Assembly: GCF_964355755.1 (NCBI RefSeq) | Contig: NC_092679.1 | Coordinates: 19,210,932-19,274,931 of the forward strand | Direction of reading: 5' to 3' | DNA from: Antedon mediterranea | Taxonomy: Eukaryota > Echinodermata > Crinoidea > Comatulida > Antedonidae | DNA length: 64,000 bases | Part shown: one piece after another, positions 42,501-57,500 of the stretch | Layout of the letters: every line of letters starts with the position of its first letter | Position numbering within the stretch: position 1 is the first letter of the stretch | Translations under genes and position numbers: made by a program | Notes under the pieces: generated by a model | Databases searched by the model: none | Told to the model about the DNA's origin: nothing | Seen by the model: only the letters and a program-made list of their open reading frames with translations

Positions 42501-45500
42501 GATTAGAGGTTGGCCTTAGTATTAATACAGATGTTGCCCCTCACAGAAAAATGTCCCTCTTAATTTCTAAATACGGGGTTGCCTAAAACATATATTGCAA
42601 CTCTGAATAGAGGTTGGCAGTAGTCGTGCTTCTCACAGCAATAATGACCTCTTAATAGTGGTCAGTGGCGTAAGGCATAGTCAAAGGTCAAAGGCTCCGA
42701 GTTTAGCACTCCTAAAGGCCCTCCAAATGCTGGATAGTTGCATTGGACTGCTCATGCCCTGGGGCCCCTGGGTTTAGCAAGTGAGCAATAATAGCCATTA
42801 CGCCACTGATAATGGTGTTAACTCAATAGGGGTTGGCCCAAATGAAGAGGTTGTTTTTTATTTTACATTATTATATTATATCAAATGTTATTGTAATACT
42901 CACCAATCCGCCTGCTTTCTTCACTCCCTTTACAACAATTGTTTCCTTTTCTTCTTTTATCTTTTTTACTTTCTCATGTGCTTCTCTGACTCTGTAAAAA
43001 CATAGAAATTCCATTTTATACCGGTATTCCATTTTTTTTATAGCACATTTTATTAAATGCAATTTAATTTGTCCCTGTCCCTGAACCTGATAACACACTG
43101 CCTTGTCTGGACTAAAAAAAATTTTTATCATACAAAAGAAAAATCACTTAATTAACTTAACTTAATTTAAATCAATTCCCCTCATACTACATTCAGCTTA
43201 CATACTTTACAACAACAAAAAATCATGCTGATTTTACGGATTCATTACATGAAGAATATTTACACAAATGTTTGCTTGTTATATTTTTTATTATACAAAA
43301 GAAAATCTCTTGTTAATTTAATTTAACTCAATCCTCTTTATACTACATTCAGCTTACATACTTTTCCAAAAAAAAAAATCATGCTGATTTTACGGATTTA
43401 TTACATGAAGAAATTGTGTATAAAAATATTTACACATTGCTTACTTTTGTTTGGCAATCCGTTGTTGTTCCTTCTTCCAAATGTCTTTAAAATCCCGACA
43501 AAATGGCACCCAGAGGTTAAAGAGATAATTCGGGGTGACATCATCTTCACCCTGTTTAGGCTTCGCACAGTAATAGTTCACCATGGATGCAAAACTATTA
43601 AATTAAGAAGAATATAAAACATAGCAATATAGAGTCTTCATGTCTTCGACGTGGGCTCCAAACAATAACACACCAATGTATAGTTAAATGAAAATAATTA
43701 AACATTGCAATTATAGTATGACAATGTCTGCACTTAGTTTTTAAACATTACAAATTTACCACTGACACAATACTATTAATATCAAACAATATCAAACACA
43801 ACAATATAAGGTGATCATCTTTACTTAATTCACAAAGCCCGCAAACCTATTAAAATTATTAACATATCAAACACAACAATATAAGGTGATCATCTTTACT
43901 TAATTCACAAAGCCCGCAAACCTATTAAAATTATTAACATATCAAACATACTTAATTTTGGGTGGCAAGTCCACATAGTGTTTACGTTTGATGGGGTAAT
44001 ATTAAGGTGCCTGGTATTTTAAGGGGGGAAATAAAAGATTTATAATGTAAAGAAAAATAAAGAGAGAAGTATAGAGGAAACGCAATTAAGAAATGAGATT
44101 TATGAGTTGCAGTATATATGAGAATATGATTTATATACTAACAGTTTTGTTTATACAAGAATACACTTTGCTATTTTAAATGGTCAAATATTTAAATAAA
44201 TAACTTTGGTGAATGATCTTATATACAGACGTACATGTATGGCTACTACATGTTAATTAATATTGTTAACCTGTTGGATTAGGCCAAAGAAAAAAAAAAT
44301 GTAGTTTCACGTCCCCTTCCTCATAACATTTTGGAGTCACAAAACTATTTTTTTATTTATTTAATTCTGTAGTAAAAATTTCAAATGAACTTCAAAATTG
44401 CATAATTGCAGTCAAAGGGGAGTGCACATTCCAAGTGCTACCCCCTGGATGTGACATCCCCTGGATGTGCTATCCCTCGATGTGATTCCCTGGATATTTG
44501 CTACCCTCTAAATGTGCTACCCCCTGGATGTGCTACCCCCTGGATGTGCTACCCCCTGGATGTGCTACCCCCTGGATGTGCTACCCCCTGGATGTCCTAC
44601 TCCTTGGATGTCCTACTCCTTGGATGTCCTACTCCCTGGATGTGCTACCCCTTGGATGTGCTACCCCCTGGATGTGCTACCCCTTGGATGTGCTACACCC
44701 TGGATGTGCTACCCCCTGGATGTGCTACCCCCTGGATGTGCTACCCCCTGGATGTGCTACCCCCTGGATGTGCTACCCCCTGGATGTGCTACCCCCTGGA
44801 TGTCCTACCCCCTGGATGTCCTACCCCTTGGATGTCCTACCCCTTGGATGTCCTACCCCCTGGATGTCCTACCCCCTGGATGTCCTACCCCTTGGATGTC
44901 CTACCCCCTGGATGTCCTACACCCTGGATGTCCTACCCCTTGGATGTCCTACCCCCTGGATGTGCTACCCCCTGGATGTGCTACCCCCTGGATGTGCTAC
45001 CCCTTGGACGTCCTACCCCCTGGATGTGCTACACCCTGGATGTGCTACCCCTTGGATGTCCTACACCCTGGATGTGACACTCCCTAGATGTGCTACCCCT
45101 GGATGTGCTACTCCTAGATGTGCTACCTGCTACTCCTAGATGTGCTACCTGCTGATGTGCTACGCTCTGAATGTGCTACGCTCTGAATGTGCTACGCTCT
45201 GAATGTGCTACTCCTTGGATGTGCTACTCCTTTGATGTGCTACCCCTAGATGTGCTACCCCCTGGATTCGCTACCCCCTCGATGTGCCACTTCTGGATGC
45301 GTCACCTCTGGATATGCTAAGCCCTGCCCACACTAACTTGTTTGCACCCATGTTTTGTAGCTTCATCGCTGTATTCTGTAGCTACTTCAACATATAAAAT
45401 ACAGGATTTCATGTAGCAAGCTGAGTGTATGATATAGTTTCGTCATCAACAGACCTGATATTACATGAACTTGGAGCCAGTCTCAGGAGATACAGATATT

Positions 45501-48500
45501 TAGACTGACTGGCTCTTGCCAGAAGTATTACAAGTCAAAAGTAACCACTGTGTTTGAAGTAGTCAAATGTAATTTACATGCTTTAAGATGAGTGGGAGTC
45601 TCAATGCTACAAACACTAGATTTATGTACATTTTGAGGATTTTAGTAACAGCTTGTTGATAATTTATACTTTTGTATGTGTTTAAGTCCCTTAAGTTTTT
45701 ACCAGGGACCAGTACCAATTCTTTTTGGTTTCTTTTTTGTTGATTTTATGATTTAAATATTCTGTTTTTTATTTAATATCTTGTAAAAACAGTATTGTTT
45801 AGTTTTGTTTTAACACTTTTCACAGAAATATTAATTGTATGACACACTATACAGTATACTCAATTTAACATAGTGATATGTTTGATACAAAATATGTGAC
45901 TAGAAACTTTGCAAGTGAGAGATGCAAGGATATCTATGGGTATAATGTTTCTCAAACAATGTGGATATCATAATCATTTCAAATGATTGACAATCACACT
46001 AAATACATTTTGTCCCCCAAATATGAGCATATTCCAAAATCTCAAATGAAGCGCTTTTTCTGAAAGAGATGATCAACGCATTTCTGGTCCTCTTGTATAA
46101 GCCCACAGCATTTACTGCTATAAGCCCATCACATTGACCCATGTATGTGTACTAACAGAATCAGTACAGCAATATAAATATTAAAAGTATGTCTTATAAT
46201 GTAATAGTGTACACAGTTTAATCAACTCAAAGATATATGAATACAGTATGAGTATCTTAAATATTTAAATATAAATACATCCGAGAATTCTTGGGTGGTG
46301 CTCGAACAAAGACCAGATCACAAGCCTGGCGTTCACACCTCTAGACCACGCCTACGCAGATGGTAGGGTTAGATTCGAGCCCAAAGAAGCAGAGGGTATT
46401 GCACCGACAGGATAATTATTTAATGTCAGAGTGAGGACAATAACTTTAATTAATAAACTTTGATCCTATGCAAGGCTACATGCAAGGTACTGTAGATATT
46501 AAATAATAATAATTAATATTGTTAATAAATATAAAAAAGTACAAAACATTAGAACAGTAGAACTGCTGTGGTCTGTACTTTTCTTGACAATCATACATCA
46601 ACTATAAGTCTGTCACAAATACAAACACTTACACATAACGGTTGAATCAAATGTGATATTATAATGATTTATAATGAACCTTATGCCCTCAATTGCAAGA
46701 TTTTTTTACTAATGAACCCTCAGCTATTTAGCCTAGTTATGAGAAGCTAAAGGATTTCATTAGTACGCCAATATGGCACCTGTTAGGTCTTAGTAAACAT
46801 GACGGAAAGCAACTAGTTTGATGTAAAACAATATATATGAATGCTTCTCTTGACAGATTCACAACACTGTGGTCTGCGGTTTGTTTGTGACGGGTGCAAA
46901 GAAAAAAGTAAAGTTCTAAGAAATTCATAAAATAAAACTACTTGTGGAACCGCAATTCACTGGTCTAAATATCAAAATAGTGATAGATAGAGAGTTGAAG
47001 TAAAAAGCACCAAACAATCGAAAAAAGTTCCTAAAATTAAACACCAGAAAGCTACTGTGGAATCCAGTTCCAAACTATCGTTTCAGGTGCAAAAGAAAAA
47101 CGACAGCCTATGTGTAATACAACCAAAGACAAAAAAATATGCGCAACATATAAGTGGGCATAATTGCAAACTGATGCGCATAGTGATAGCTGCATTGTCT
47201 CGCAATTTTACAAAGAATACGGAAGTTAACTGAGCTATCTCAACACTGCTAGGTTGGTGAGAACAATTGCAGAGAACAATTGTGACGCTCTGTTGCTTTT
47301 TAGTTTCTAGTTTTCCTGAATCTTTAAAATTTTAACAAGACATTCATGTTATGTCCAAATAGCTCATAATTTAGTTTCACAATACTTCACAGATCCAGTA
47401 ATTTAATATTTACATTTCAAAAATGTGGTATTTTATTTCGAGTATAAATAATATTTGCAAATACATACAGTTATTGTCTCTGTTTGTAAGAATGATAAAT
47501 TACTTTGTTCGCAATAAACATTGTTTTTACTTTTATGATTGAATACAGTACAATCATTATTATATACCTTTGAATTTTAAGATTTGTAGAATGTTTGTGA
47601 ATTTATTCTAAGCTCTTTCTACACTATCAAACTTTATGTGACAGAAAAATGTGATGACGTCAAATCACTACTATATTTACAGTACATCACAGTATTTTTG
47701 TCAAACTAGTTTGATAGTAGAACTGTGATGGGGACAAGGATTCCAATTGACAATCCTTGGAAATATGGAAAAAAAAACAATACAGTATATCCTCGGATAT
47801 AATGCTACTTCTGGTCTAATTCTCACCTCCTGTATGATTTCACAGGCATATCCCTGGGTATAGTCCCAGTATTGACTTTTGGTCTGGATGTACAGGTAGG
47901 CCAATAGCCAGTTTTTACAAGAAATGTTTACCAATCATTTTTTTGTGAACCATGGTTTCCCCAGGTATAGTCTAAATTTTGTGTTTTATGGGGTAGGGAT
48001 TATACAAGAGGATATATACGGTATTTTAAAATAATGTTTTGTACTTACGTTTCTTTGGCTTTAATAATCAATTCTTCTTGGTTTTGTACTTCTAGTTTAG
48101 CACTCAGCACAAAATTCTGCAAGTTGTCTTTGAAAGGTTGAAGATACTCTTCTGCAGATGTCTCCACTACTCTCTGCACACGCTCATCACATCCTGACAA
48201 ATAAAGCAAACATTACTCATTAAATAAAATAATCAAAAAATATACTGAAAACAGTCTTAACTAGAGGTGCACACAGAGCACAAACCTCCGTCTAGGCATA
48301 TAATAATAATAATAATAATAATAATAAACAATATTTATATAGCGCCTAATGGATCACTGACCCCTCTAGGTGCTTTACATAGGACCTTAACTAATGGAAC
48401 ATATGAAAATTGAATGACTTATTCCCATACAGCTATGAAACCATCCTTTAAAGTCTTATGAAAATCGGGCGATAATTTATTGAGTAATCCTACTAACGAT

Positions 48501-51500
48501 ATAGAAACAAACATACGCGATCAACCATATAACCTCTCGTTATTCTGGCGGAGGTAATAATAAGTCTTTACTTTCAATATGGTGGCAATTGCAGAGAATT
48601 TTGGATTAAAAAGATAACCTAACTTAACTATTTAAAGAAACGATTACATGGTTGTTTTTTAAATTCCACACACCCATTTAAATATTGCTCAATCGAGCAT
48701 CGTCCAAATGCATTTCGGGTAATAAATAAGTTAATGAAAATTTGTATATGTTTCCTTCATAAAGTACTATATATCATACTGTACAAGCCAACACTCTCGT
48801 TTTGGCCAGAATACTCCAATATTTTAGATTCGTCTCCCAGCCTATAACATCGTGCTTCCGGTTTTCCACATTTTCATTAAAAGCAAAATTACGATATTTA
48901 AGCCATTAAGACCATCTGTGGTCATAATTGATTTTTTTCTGTTCGGAAAGAGCATTCCCCTCACATAACCACCACGTGATACCTGGATTTTCAGGATATG
49001 GAGAAGAAACCGGCACTTTCAGACAAACTAAGGAGATTCCAGTATTGGAAGAGTTCAGGATACAGCAAAACTTTCACTTTTACATTGGAAAAGACCGACA
49101 ACAAGTTGGTAAAACAATTTATTGATAGACTGCATGAAATTGTGATATTATAGCAAATATAATATCATGCCCTTGAACTGTCAAAATGCCGTCTGATTGG
49201 TTGAATGTTTAGTGTCAATAAATGTCAATGAAGTAGCAATTTATCTCATTTTATCTCATTGCACCTGACATCATCTATGATTGATTGATTGATGTCAAAA
49301 TGATAAATGGGAAATATTACTCCACAACCAATAAATAATCCTAGTATTTTCTTATATTCAAACAAACAAATAAAATTCAGTTCTGAAATTTATCTGGACA
49401 TGATTGATTATTATTGATGATTAATGTGTTGATTAAATAAGTATTGATTAATTGATTATTATTATTATTATTGATAAATATGATAGGGGAGGGCAGATAG
49501 CATTACTTTCTTAAACAATTGAACCTTTTATACAATTATACAAAAAAAATCTGAACATGATTACAGTATTCATCATTAATGTATTGAATAAATAATTGAT
49601 TAATTGATAATTATTGTTTATTGATGAATGAATGGGATAAGAGAAGGCAAATAGCATTATTCTCTATTAATGAGGCACCTCCGGTCTCTCTTCAAGGATT
49701 TCCTCCAACCCATCCCCAAATACAGTTTATTAGTAGATGAAAGTAGTATCTCCTTACCATGGTTGTCCCTTGAATAGGTTTCTTCTGTACTAAATACTGC
49801 ATTAATATTATTGTTTATAATTTATAATTATTTTGTTACGAAAGAAATCAGGCTTCGGCGCGTCTGGAATTGCTGTGGTTGGCTATGAAGGCTGGGCGAG
49901 GTCTGAAAACTATTCCTATAATATTCTAAAATTAGCTATTCTAATATAAATATTAACCTTTGGTCATTTTGTAATACATTCTAGCCAAAATAATTGCACT
50001 TACTCAAAGATTTTGATCTGAAAAAAAGTGATGAAAATTAATTTCTTGATGTATTTAATTCATTATGTTGTCTGGATTCTAAGATATATGTGTCTCTGAA
50101 CTGGTTTGCCTGTTGCAAACAGTCTGAGCAAAAACTTAAGGAATTTTAATTGCTAACTTTCAAAATTTAGTGACTCCATACTACATCAATAATTTTAAAG
50201 TAGTGAAAGAAAATGAAATTCTTCCAATGCAAAATCCTATTCACCATTTACAAAACTGTATCAGCTACATAACACAGAAAAGTATCCCTTTAATAGGTGT
50301 CCCTTTAATAAATAGGGGTGTCTTTTCAATAAGGATCCCCTGGATAGGGTTTCCCCTGAAGAAGGACAGTCCAAAGAACTTAGTACATCTTTCGAGACGA
50401 GTAGGGTAGGTTACCCCGGTGTACTAGTATACACACAGCCACTGTCACTCATCAAGAGGCCACCTTGATTGTCAGCATACGCTGTTTAGGGTCACCCTCT
50501 ATAATTAAGGTGTAATAAAATAAATAAAATAATAGAGGGTTTCTATCCTACTAGATTTAGGATTTTCAAATCCAATTTTTTTCTGTAAATTAATTATTTC
50601 ATTTGAATTTTTTCCTTACAAAATCCTGTTCAAATGAGTACCAATCAAACAGAAATACCGTTAACATTTTAAAAATTTCAGAACACGACACGACACGACA
50701 CGATAACTTGCTAATTACTTAATTACAGAAAGGGAAGTAATACAGTCTTATTACAAGACATTGGCATTGTTTGACCATCCTAAGAAAATCAAAGAAATTA
50801 GTTACAACTCAGGATTAGAACCACAAGAACGTTAATGTAAGCTACTACATGCTATTTCACAGAATTGTGTCAATCACTAGAAGTTCTTTGAATTATACAC
50901 TACGTTTGATTATTAATTTAGAAAATTTCTGGCCAGGAGATTTTTTCTCTTTCTATGTTACTAGTTTTATTATTTCTGTTTGGATCCAAGAAGAATAGCT
51001 AAATGTTGGTTTGCAATTTCAGTTGCTTTTCTAGAGTATAGATAGACGAACAAACGGGGTCATAATCACCTTTCAAATCTCGCCGTACACTCCTAAGATC
51101 TTTGTCGACATCTTCAAACTTAACGAGTGTCGCCTTCGTCACTTTACTCGGTTCCGGTATGGGAAGATGCGTTAGTTCAGTGCCGGCATTCTGAAACAAA
51201 GAGACACAAGTATAATAAAATAATGACGCTCAGACCGATAAACGATTTCTCCAAAGCAATGTAATTAAAACGACCCCAACGTAGATAGTTTTTAAACTTG
51301 TTGTGAGGCCAGTTCATGGAAATAGTATATATTTTACGGTTGCCATTAGTCTCTCTGGAAGCGAACCACTCATAAAAGATAATTGGTGGATACAGTAATC
51401 TTGTTTTTATTAAGAGATTTCTTATAAATTGTAGTTACTAGATTTCTTGTTAAATAACTTGAAGAAATTAATTACTTGTATACTGTACACAACTTAATTA

Positions 51501-54500
51501 ATTTCTAAACAGAATTTGTTTTTAAAGAGAATACGGTAGATGGCTACATACAGTTTATTTTCTGAAGTAAAAGTTCATTGAAAGTTAATGAAACTAACTT
51601 CAAAAGAACAATACACAAGAATCTCTATTAAAGATACACATTCAGGACACAATTGTCCCTTTAAATTGTCCTTCTGAAAAATGTTATTTTAAATATTTTT
51701 GTTGTTAAATATGTAATTTATTATATATGTCACATAATAGAATATTCAATTTGACCAAAAATTGGATTGAAAAAAAATTATTTATCTAAAAAAACTGTAA
51801 TTTAATAAGTGAAATCATTTTTCAATGGAAGTGAATACATTCATTAGAACTGCAAAATGGGCTATTAAAAGTCTGATTTATAAATCTTTATTTTTCATGA
51901 TTTTGGGGACAATGCATCTTTAATTGGGTGTCCCCTGAATAGAATTTGGTTAGCTGTTAAGAAATATTATCATTAAAGCTAAAAATAAACAGTTAAGTAT
52001 AAAAAAATATTTTATTTTAGATGTAAAATATAAAATAGTACAGTTTTATTTTGTTTAATTTTCACATATCTTTTTGAGACAAACTTGGCAATTTTAATCA
52101 AAAATATTTAAATAAAAAATCAACTTGATTAAAACGAAGAATCTATAAGCTGAACCTCAAATAATTTAATCCATTGAAAATAAATCCATCTAAACAAATC
52201 CCCGTAATAAAAACTAAATCTTTTTTAATCTAGATGGTGTCCATAAGGTGAAATTCCTTTCTACAAATCTGCAAACGCCTTAAGGTAAATTTTGAATAAG
52301 AAGTTTGCGACATGTCTTCCAAATTAAACAAGTTACTGAATTGTCCCGATTATAAAAAGTTGATTTCTAACAGACTTCTTGGCTTCTGATGGCTATCTCA
52401 ACTTAAAATTTTCTTAAAAACTTAACACGATCATTTTAAATTCTTTATTTCTTTATTTGTATTTAACACTTACAGGTATTTTAATCATTTAAAGTATGAG
52501 TCAAGGTACTGTACTTTTTTCTAAATGCTGTTATAACTTTTGTCACTTTTTATCACCGTTGTTTCGATGATTACAGTTTAAATTGAAAGAATTTGATACA
52601 AATGAAATTGTAAAATGTAGTTGAAAATTTACAGTGTATTTAGTTACACAACTATTGGCATGAAAATAATCTATCAAGTGTTTAAACTCAAAGACTTTCA
52701 CTGTGCGCAGTTTGCTATCTATTGCGACGTCAAAAAGGAAAAGTATTCAAGTATCTATTTTAAAATTAGTATTAAGAGTGATAGTACTTGTATTGAGGTA
52801 ATTCAATTGTTGAAAATAGCATATTCTTAGTGGGTACAGATGTTTAAAATAGACAAATCATTGTTTTAAATACATTAAACAATTCTTGGAAACTTATTCT
52901 AAATTTGAAAATCTTTTGTTTTTATCTGTATAAAAAGGAAACTCTTTTTCTGGATAGAATAGACAGTATATGAACAGAAAGACTTTATAGAACAAATCAA
53001 CACCTCCTTTGGGAGCTCCATATTCAGGGGACACCCCTATTAAGGAGACACTTCCTTGTTAAAATAAAGAGGAAATATATGTTTTATTTAACACCAAGGC
53101 CAACCACTATTCAATGGACACCACTAACAAGAGGACACTTTTTTGTATAAATGTCTAAATTGTACAATTTTCCTGTGTTAATGTCTGTAAGAATGGTATT
53201 TTTTTTGTAGAATTTCGTCTGTTTATAACAACTGTTTTTGTCAAAATCCTGAATTAAATATCGTTTATTGTATATAGTATAAGTATATTGTCCATAAATT
53301 AGTTAACAATGCTACCAATTATAGATTAGATTAACTTTTCGGCTTTTCTTTTTGTTATTTTTATGTATGTGTTTTTATATTTTTATCTATATTTTCATCG
53401 TGTAATTTGTGTATACACTGTTGAATGTGAAAGAATAAAATACAAAAATACAACAAATATTTGTACAGTTAAATCATATTTTTATGATTGTGCCAAAACT
53501 ACAGTATCTGACATTGTTCCACAATCCACAGACCAAGAAACATACAGCCTGTATTAAAGCATTTTGGTTTTATGTGTTCCTTTAACATCCAACAATAATT
53601 AGCTAGGTGTCAAACTTTAATTATATCTGTTTGGTCAATTATCACTGACCAGTCCTGAAGATCAAGAAGGCAAAATGAGCCGCCAGTCAAGGCTCAGATG
53701 TGGACCAAAGAGTCCCTGAGTTGGCTCTCAGACAAATTGAATTATAAGATGGCGTATGCTCTATATTATTATCTGATTGGTTTCCATATGTGATGTTTTC
53801 CATTTGGTATTTTGGGACGAAATCAAATTTAAATTTGGAGCATCTCTTTCTCCTAATGTTGCCAGATTTAATTACACTTCTATACTTATATTCTATTAAA
53901 ATATTTCTGTATTTAGAGTAATGTTAACAGGTTTAATTTCTATATTATAATCACACATATTACCGTAGAGTATTTGGATTATTTTTACCTTATTCTTTCA
54001 ACTATATTAATATATGTATTTTTTGTCTCATTCTGCCCTGCACATGCTTGATCCTCCAAGCTGACGTGGGATGTATGTAACAATGTATTTAACAAAAAAT
54101 TAAGAATGATTTGGGAGATGCTGTATCTTCCAATTATAAATTTGTTCAAGGTTTTTTTAACTAGCATTAATGTCAGATCCATTCATAGAAGAAAATCTAT
54201 CTGACGGATAGATTGGACCAGAGATCACCTGACCACTTTTAAGTTTGAATTGAAATATTTTTTTTGGTAATACAATACTGTACAGTAAATACTATCATAA
54301 TATACGATATATTTTTAGTTGCGTTTCTATAATTTTAAATTCGGAAAGGTTGCAAATAGGCCTAGATGCAAATTGCCACTGTTACAAAAAGTGAAACATC
54401 AATAAAATAACAGTATTTGTGGTCTGTAAAGTCCATATAAAGGATACAATATACCTGCTACAGACTGTTTGGCGTGTTGGCTGGTCCGCCTCTGCAAATT

Positions 54501-57500
54501 CCCTTGCGTAATTATTTAATCATTGTTACAATATCTATTGATTTTCTTACAACAAACAAGTCATTTTCGTCATGATCAAGATAATCTAGAAATTAAATCC
54601 TATGTTTTGTAACCCTTTGAACCATTTAGTCCCAAAGGGATGCAACTGTATACCATGTACAAACACAAATTAAGATTTTAAATGCTTATTTTTATCAGTG
54701 GTATTTAGGTAGGTATGTCTTTGGATTTTACCGATTTCTAAAACTGCGATTCATCTCAATAATTATGATGGTTTTTCATTTAAAAACATCATTAAAAACA
54801 ACATTACATTTAATAAAATCATCAAAGTAAATGTTAATATTGTCTTACCAATTCTTGGAAATTATCCCAGAATTAATTAAAGTCATACTTAGTAAGATAA
54901 AGCACTTTATAGAAATAGTTCACTGTCCTTTGACAGTGCCTCCCATGTGGTCAAACGATGAAAGAAAAACCGAAATAGATGGCGCCTCTATTCCAAGTCT
55001 TTCAGATGACATGACAATTTAGCATTGTTTGGAGACGCGCCAACGAGGGCGGCTATCAACGGCACTTAACATTCGTCATTGTATTACTTTTTCTTTGCTT
55101 TGTACTGGCAGAGCTGTAACCAAAATATGCAGCATAAGCATGACTTTATAATATAGGTAAATTGATGCATGCTGTGTGGATGGTGAAATGGTGTTTGGTG
55201 CAATGCTGTGCTATTGAATGCGGCCATAGCCTGAAATATGAAATGTGTAAAAAACAAACAATGATTTGACATTGGTTAATAGTGTCAGACTCTGCCTTGG
55301 TAATGATTTTGAGAGGCTAATTGGGCATCTTATGTTACAGATCCTGGCAATTACCTCCTACCGTTTCAGTTAAAATTAATCATTTTGATGTAGCCAGTTA
55401 TTGTATCGTCAATTTCATTTATATTCAATTTAAAGTTATAATACTTGATAGAAAGGTAGTCTACCTTAAAATTTGAATTATTTTTTTCAAATTTTATTTT
55501 GTGAAGGTCTCTTTTGTTTTAAGGATTATTATCATATCAAATTTTTTAATTTTAAAAATAAGTTTGTCAATCAATCAATCAATCAATAATTATGCTCTTA
55601 TCATAATATTAAATGAAATTAAGAATGACAATTTATCCATATTATTATTATTATATTTATTTTAATATATTTCACAACTTACACAGTAAAACCATTCCTT
55701 TAGGCCATTCCTATTCAGGGGACATCCCATGAAGATAGGGGAAACAATGGTATGTTTTAACACTGGCAACAATTCTATTGGACTCATTTGTTTGGTCCTA
55801 TTAAGGAGTCCCTTTAATAGGTGTTATACTGTAGTTGTAGTAAATTTGTGTATAAAAAAAAAAGAAGGCTAGTCTGTCTTAAGATTTTATATAAATTTAA
55901 TAGGTCTATGATCGCGAGATCAGATCTAGACTAAGAAAGAAATCAGAATTATTACAAAATATGTACTGATCTGTTAATAATTCCTAAATCAGGAAGATCA
56001 AGGTTAAAGGTATGTATTTTGTAGATAAAAATAAATATAAAAATTATGAAAACAATCTGGTGTTTTTTTCCATTTAGTTATTTCTATAAATACATAAAAA
56101 ATATTATGCAAGATGATTTTATTTTTAAACATAAAAATAGCAAACATCATAATAAATTGATTAGTCAGAATATAAGATATGATCTGATTTTTTTTTATAA
56201 TTAGTAACAAATATCTAAATAAAAAATAGTGGCTAAGAAAAAGAGGAAATTTAAAACAGGAAGCTGTAAATAATGATTATTGTTTCATTGATTAATTTTT
56301 AGTTTTAGTTTAGATGTCATTTAATTTTATATAACACAAATGTCTCTATGCACTCGCTTTGCAAACAAGTCAAATTAACAAACACATAAAAAAGACTAAT
56401 AATAATCCACGTAACAATTGAGTTGTTGTTCCCTCTCTACAGTATATCTGAATGTAGCTCAGACAATTTTTTGTTCCCTTATCAATTATCTGAAATGTTA
56501 AAATTAACACACACACAAAAAGACTATAAGGCACGTAAAAATATGAGTTGTTTTTCCCTTCCTACATCCGAATGTAGCTCAGACAATTTTTTGTTCTCTT
56601 ACCAATTATATCTGTAACGGCAAAATTAACAGGGAAAGTCCCATATCAAAGCTATTTGTATAGAAATCATACTCGGATTTTGTGTATGTAGTAATTTACA
56701 AGAATTTGAATAAATTCAACAAGGAAACTGACACACAAAACATAACATTCACAACATTTTATTCCTCCAGTGGTTTACAAAAAAAAAACTTTCCTTCCTC
56801 CAATTTTCTTCTTTTTTAAAGTAACATCAACATTTTTTTATTATGTGGCCTTACAGATTTATATGATTAAATAAAAACGGGATGCAAAAAATAAGTAATG
56901 AGTATTGTATGTTCATCAAGTTAATCTAAGGATTATATACTGTTCTTTCTGACAAGGATACTACTATAGTAAATTATCTTTCCACCTTCCCCAATTATTG
57001 CTTTAGGGCGCTGGATACTCTAAAACCTATTATCCACTATAATCATACCCTGTCAACTCCTACTAAAGCTGCCGAAGGTGTTACTAAACTTGCACAGTGG
57101 AAGGCTTACAGACGCCCTAAGAGAAACCTACATATAAAAGCTCATAGATCACCATTTGATGATTGTGCAGCATTGACAGATGCCTCGATTTTTAAAACAT
57201 TCACTGCTCGTTAAATACTATAACTGATTTTGTTCATTGTTTTTGTTTTAGATTTTTTACATCTAAGAATATTTGAGTAATAATGCCTTTGGTCGATCAC
57301 ATTAATCAGTTTGTTTTACAAAATTAATTTGACAATACAGCAAATTTGTCATCCTTTATTTACATAAAAGCAATGAGTTACACATAACATTTAAAGTTAA
57401 GAATGTTTAATATTAGAACATATTTGAGAGATAGATGTAGGATTTTCCATCCATACTAGCTACTACTAGCACTATAGAATACATAATTTCTATGTATTAT

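Noticed and set aside
44406-45139. Three long overlapping Cys/Pro/Trp-rich open frames
   Set aside because: All three plus-strand frames are open at once because of the 16-bp repeat; the frames are not independent genes.
46285-46390. Functional tRNA-Thr gene
   Set aside because: D-arm, anticodon stem and U33 can be drawn with a TGT anticodon, but the T stem does not pair and the acceptor stem is missing.
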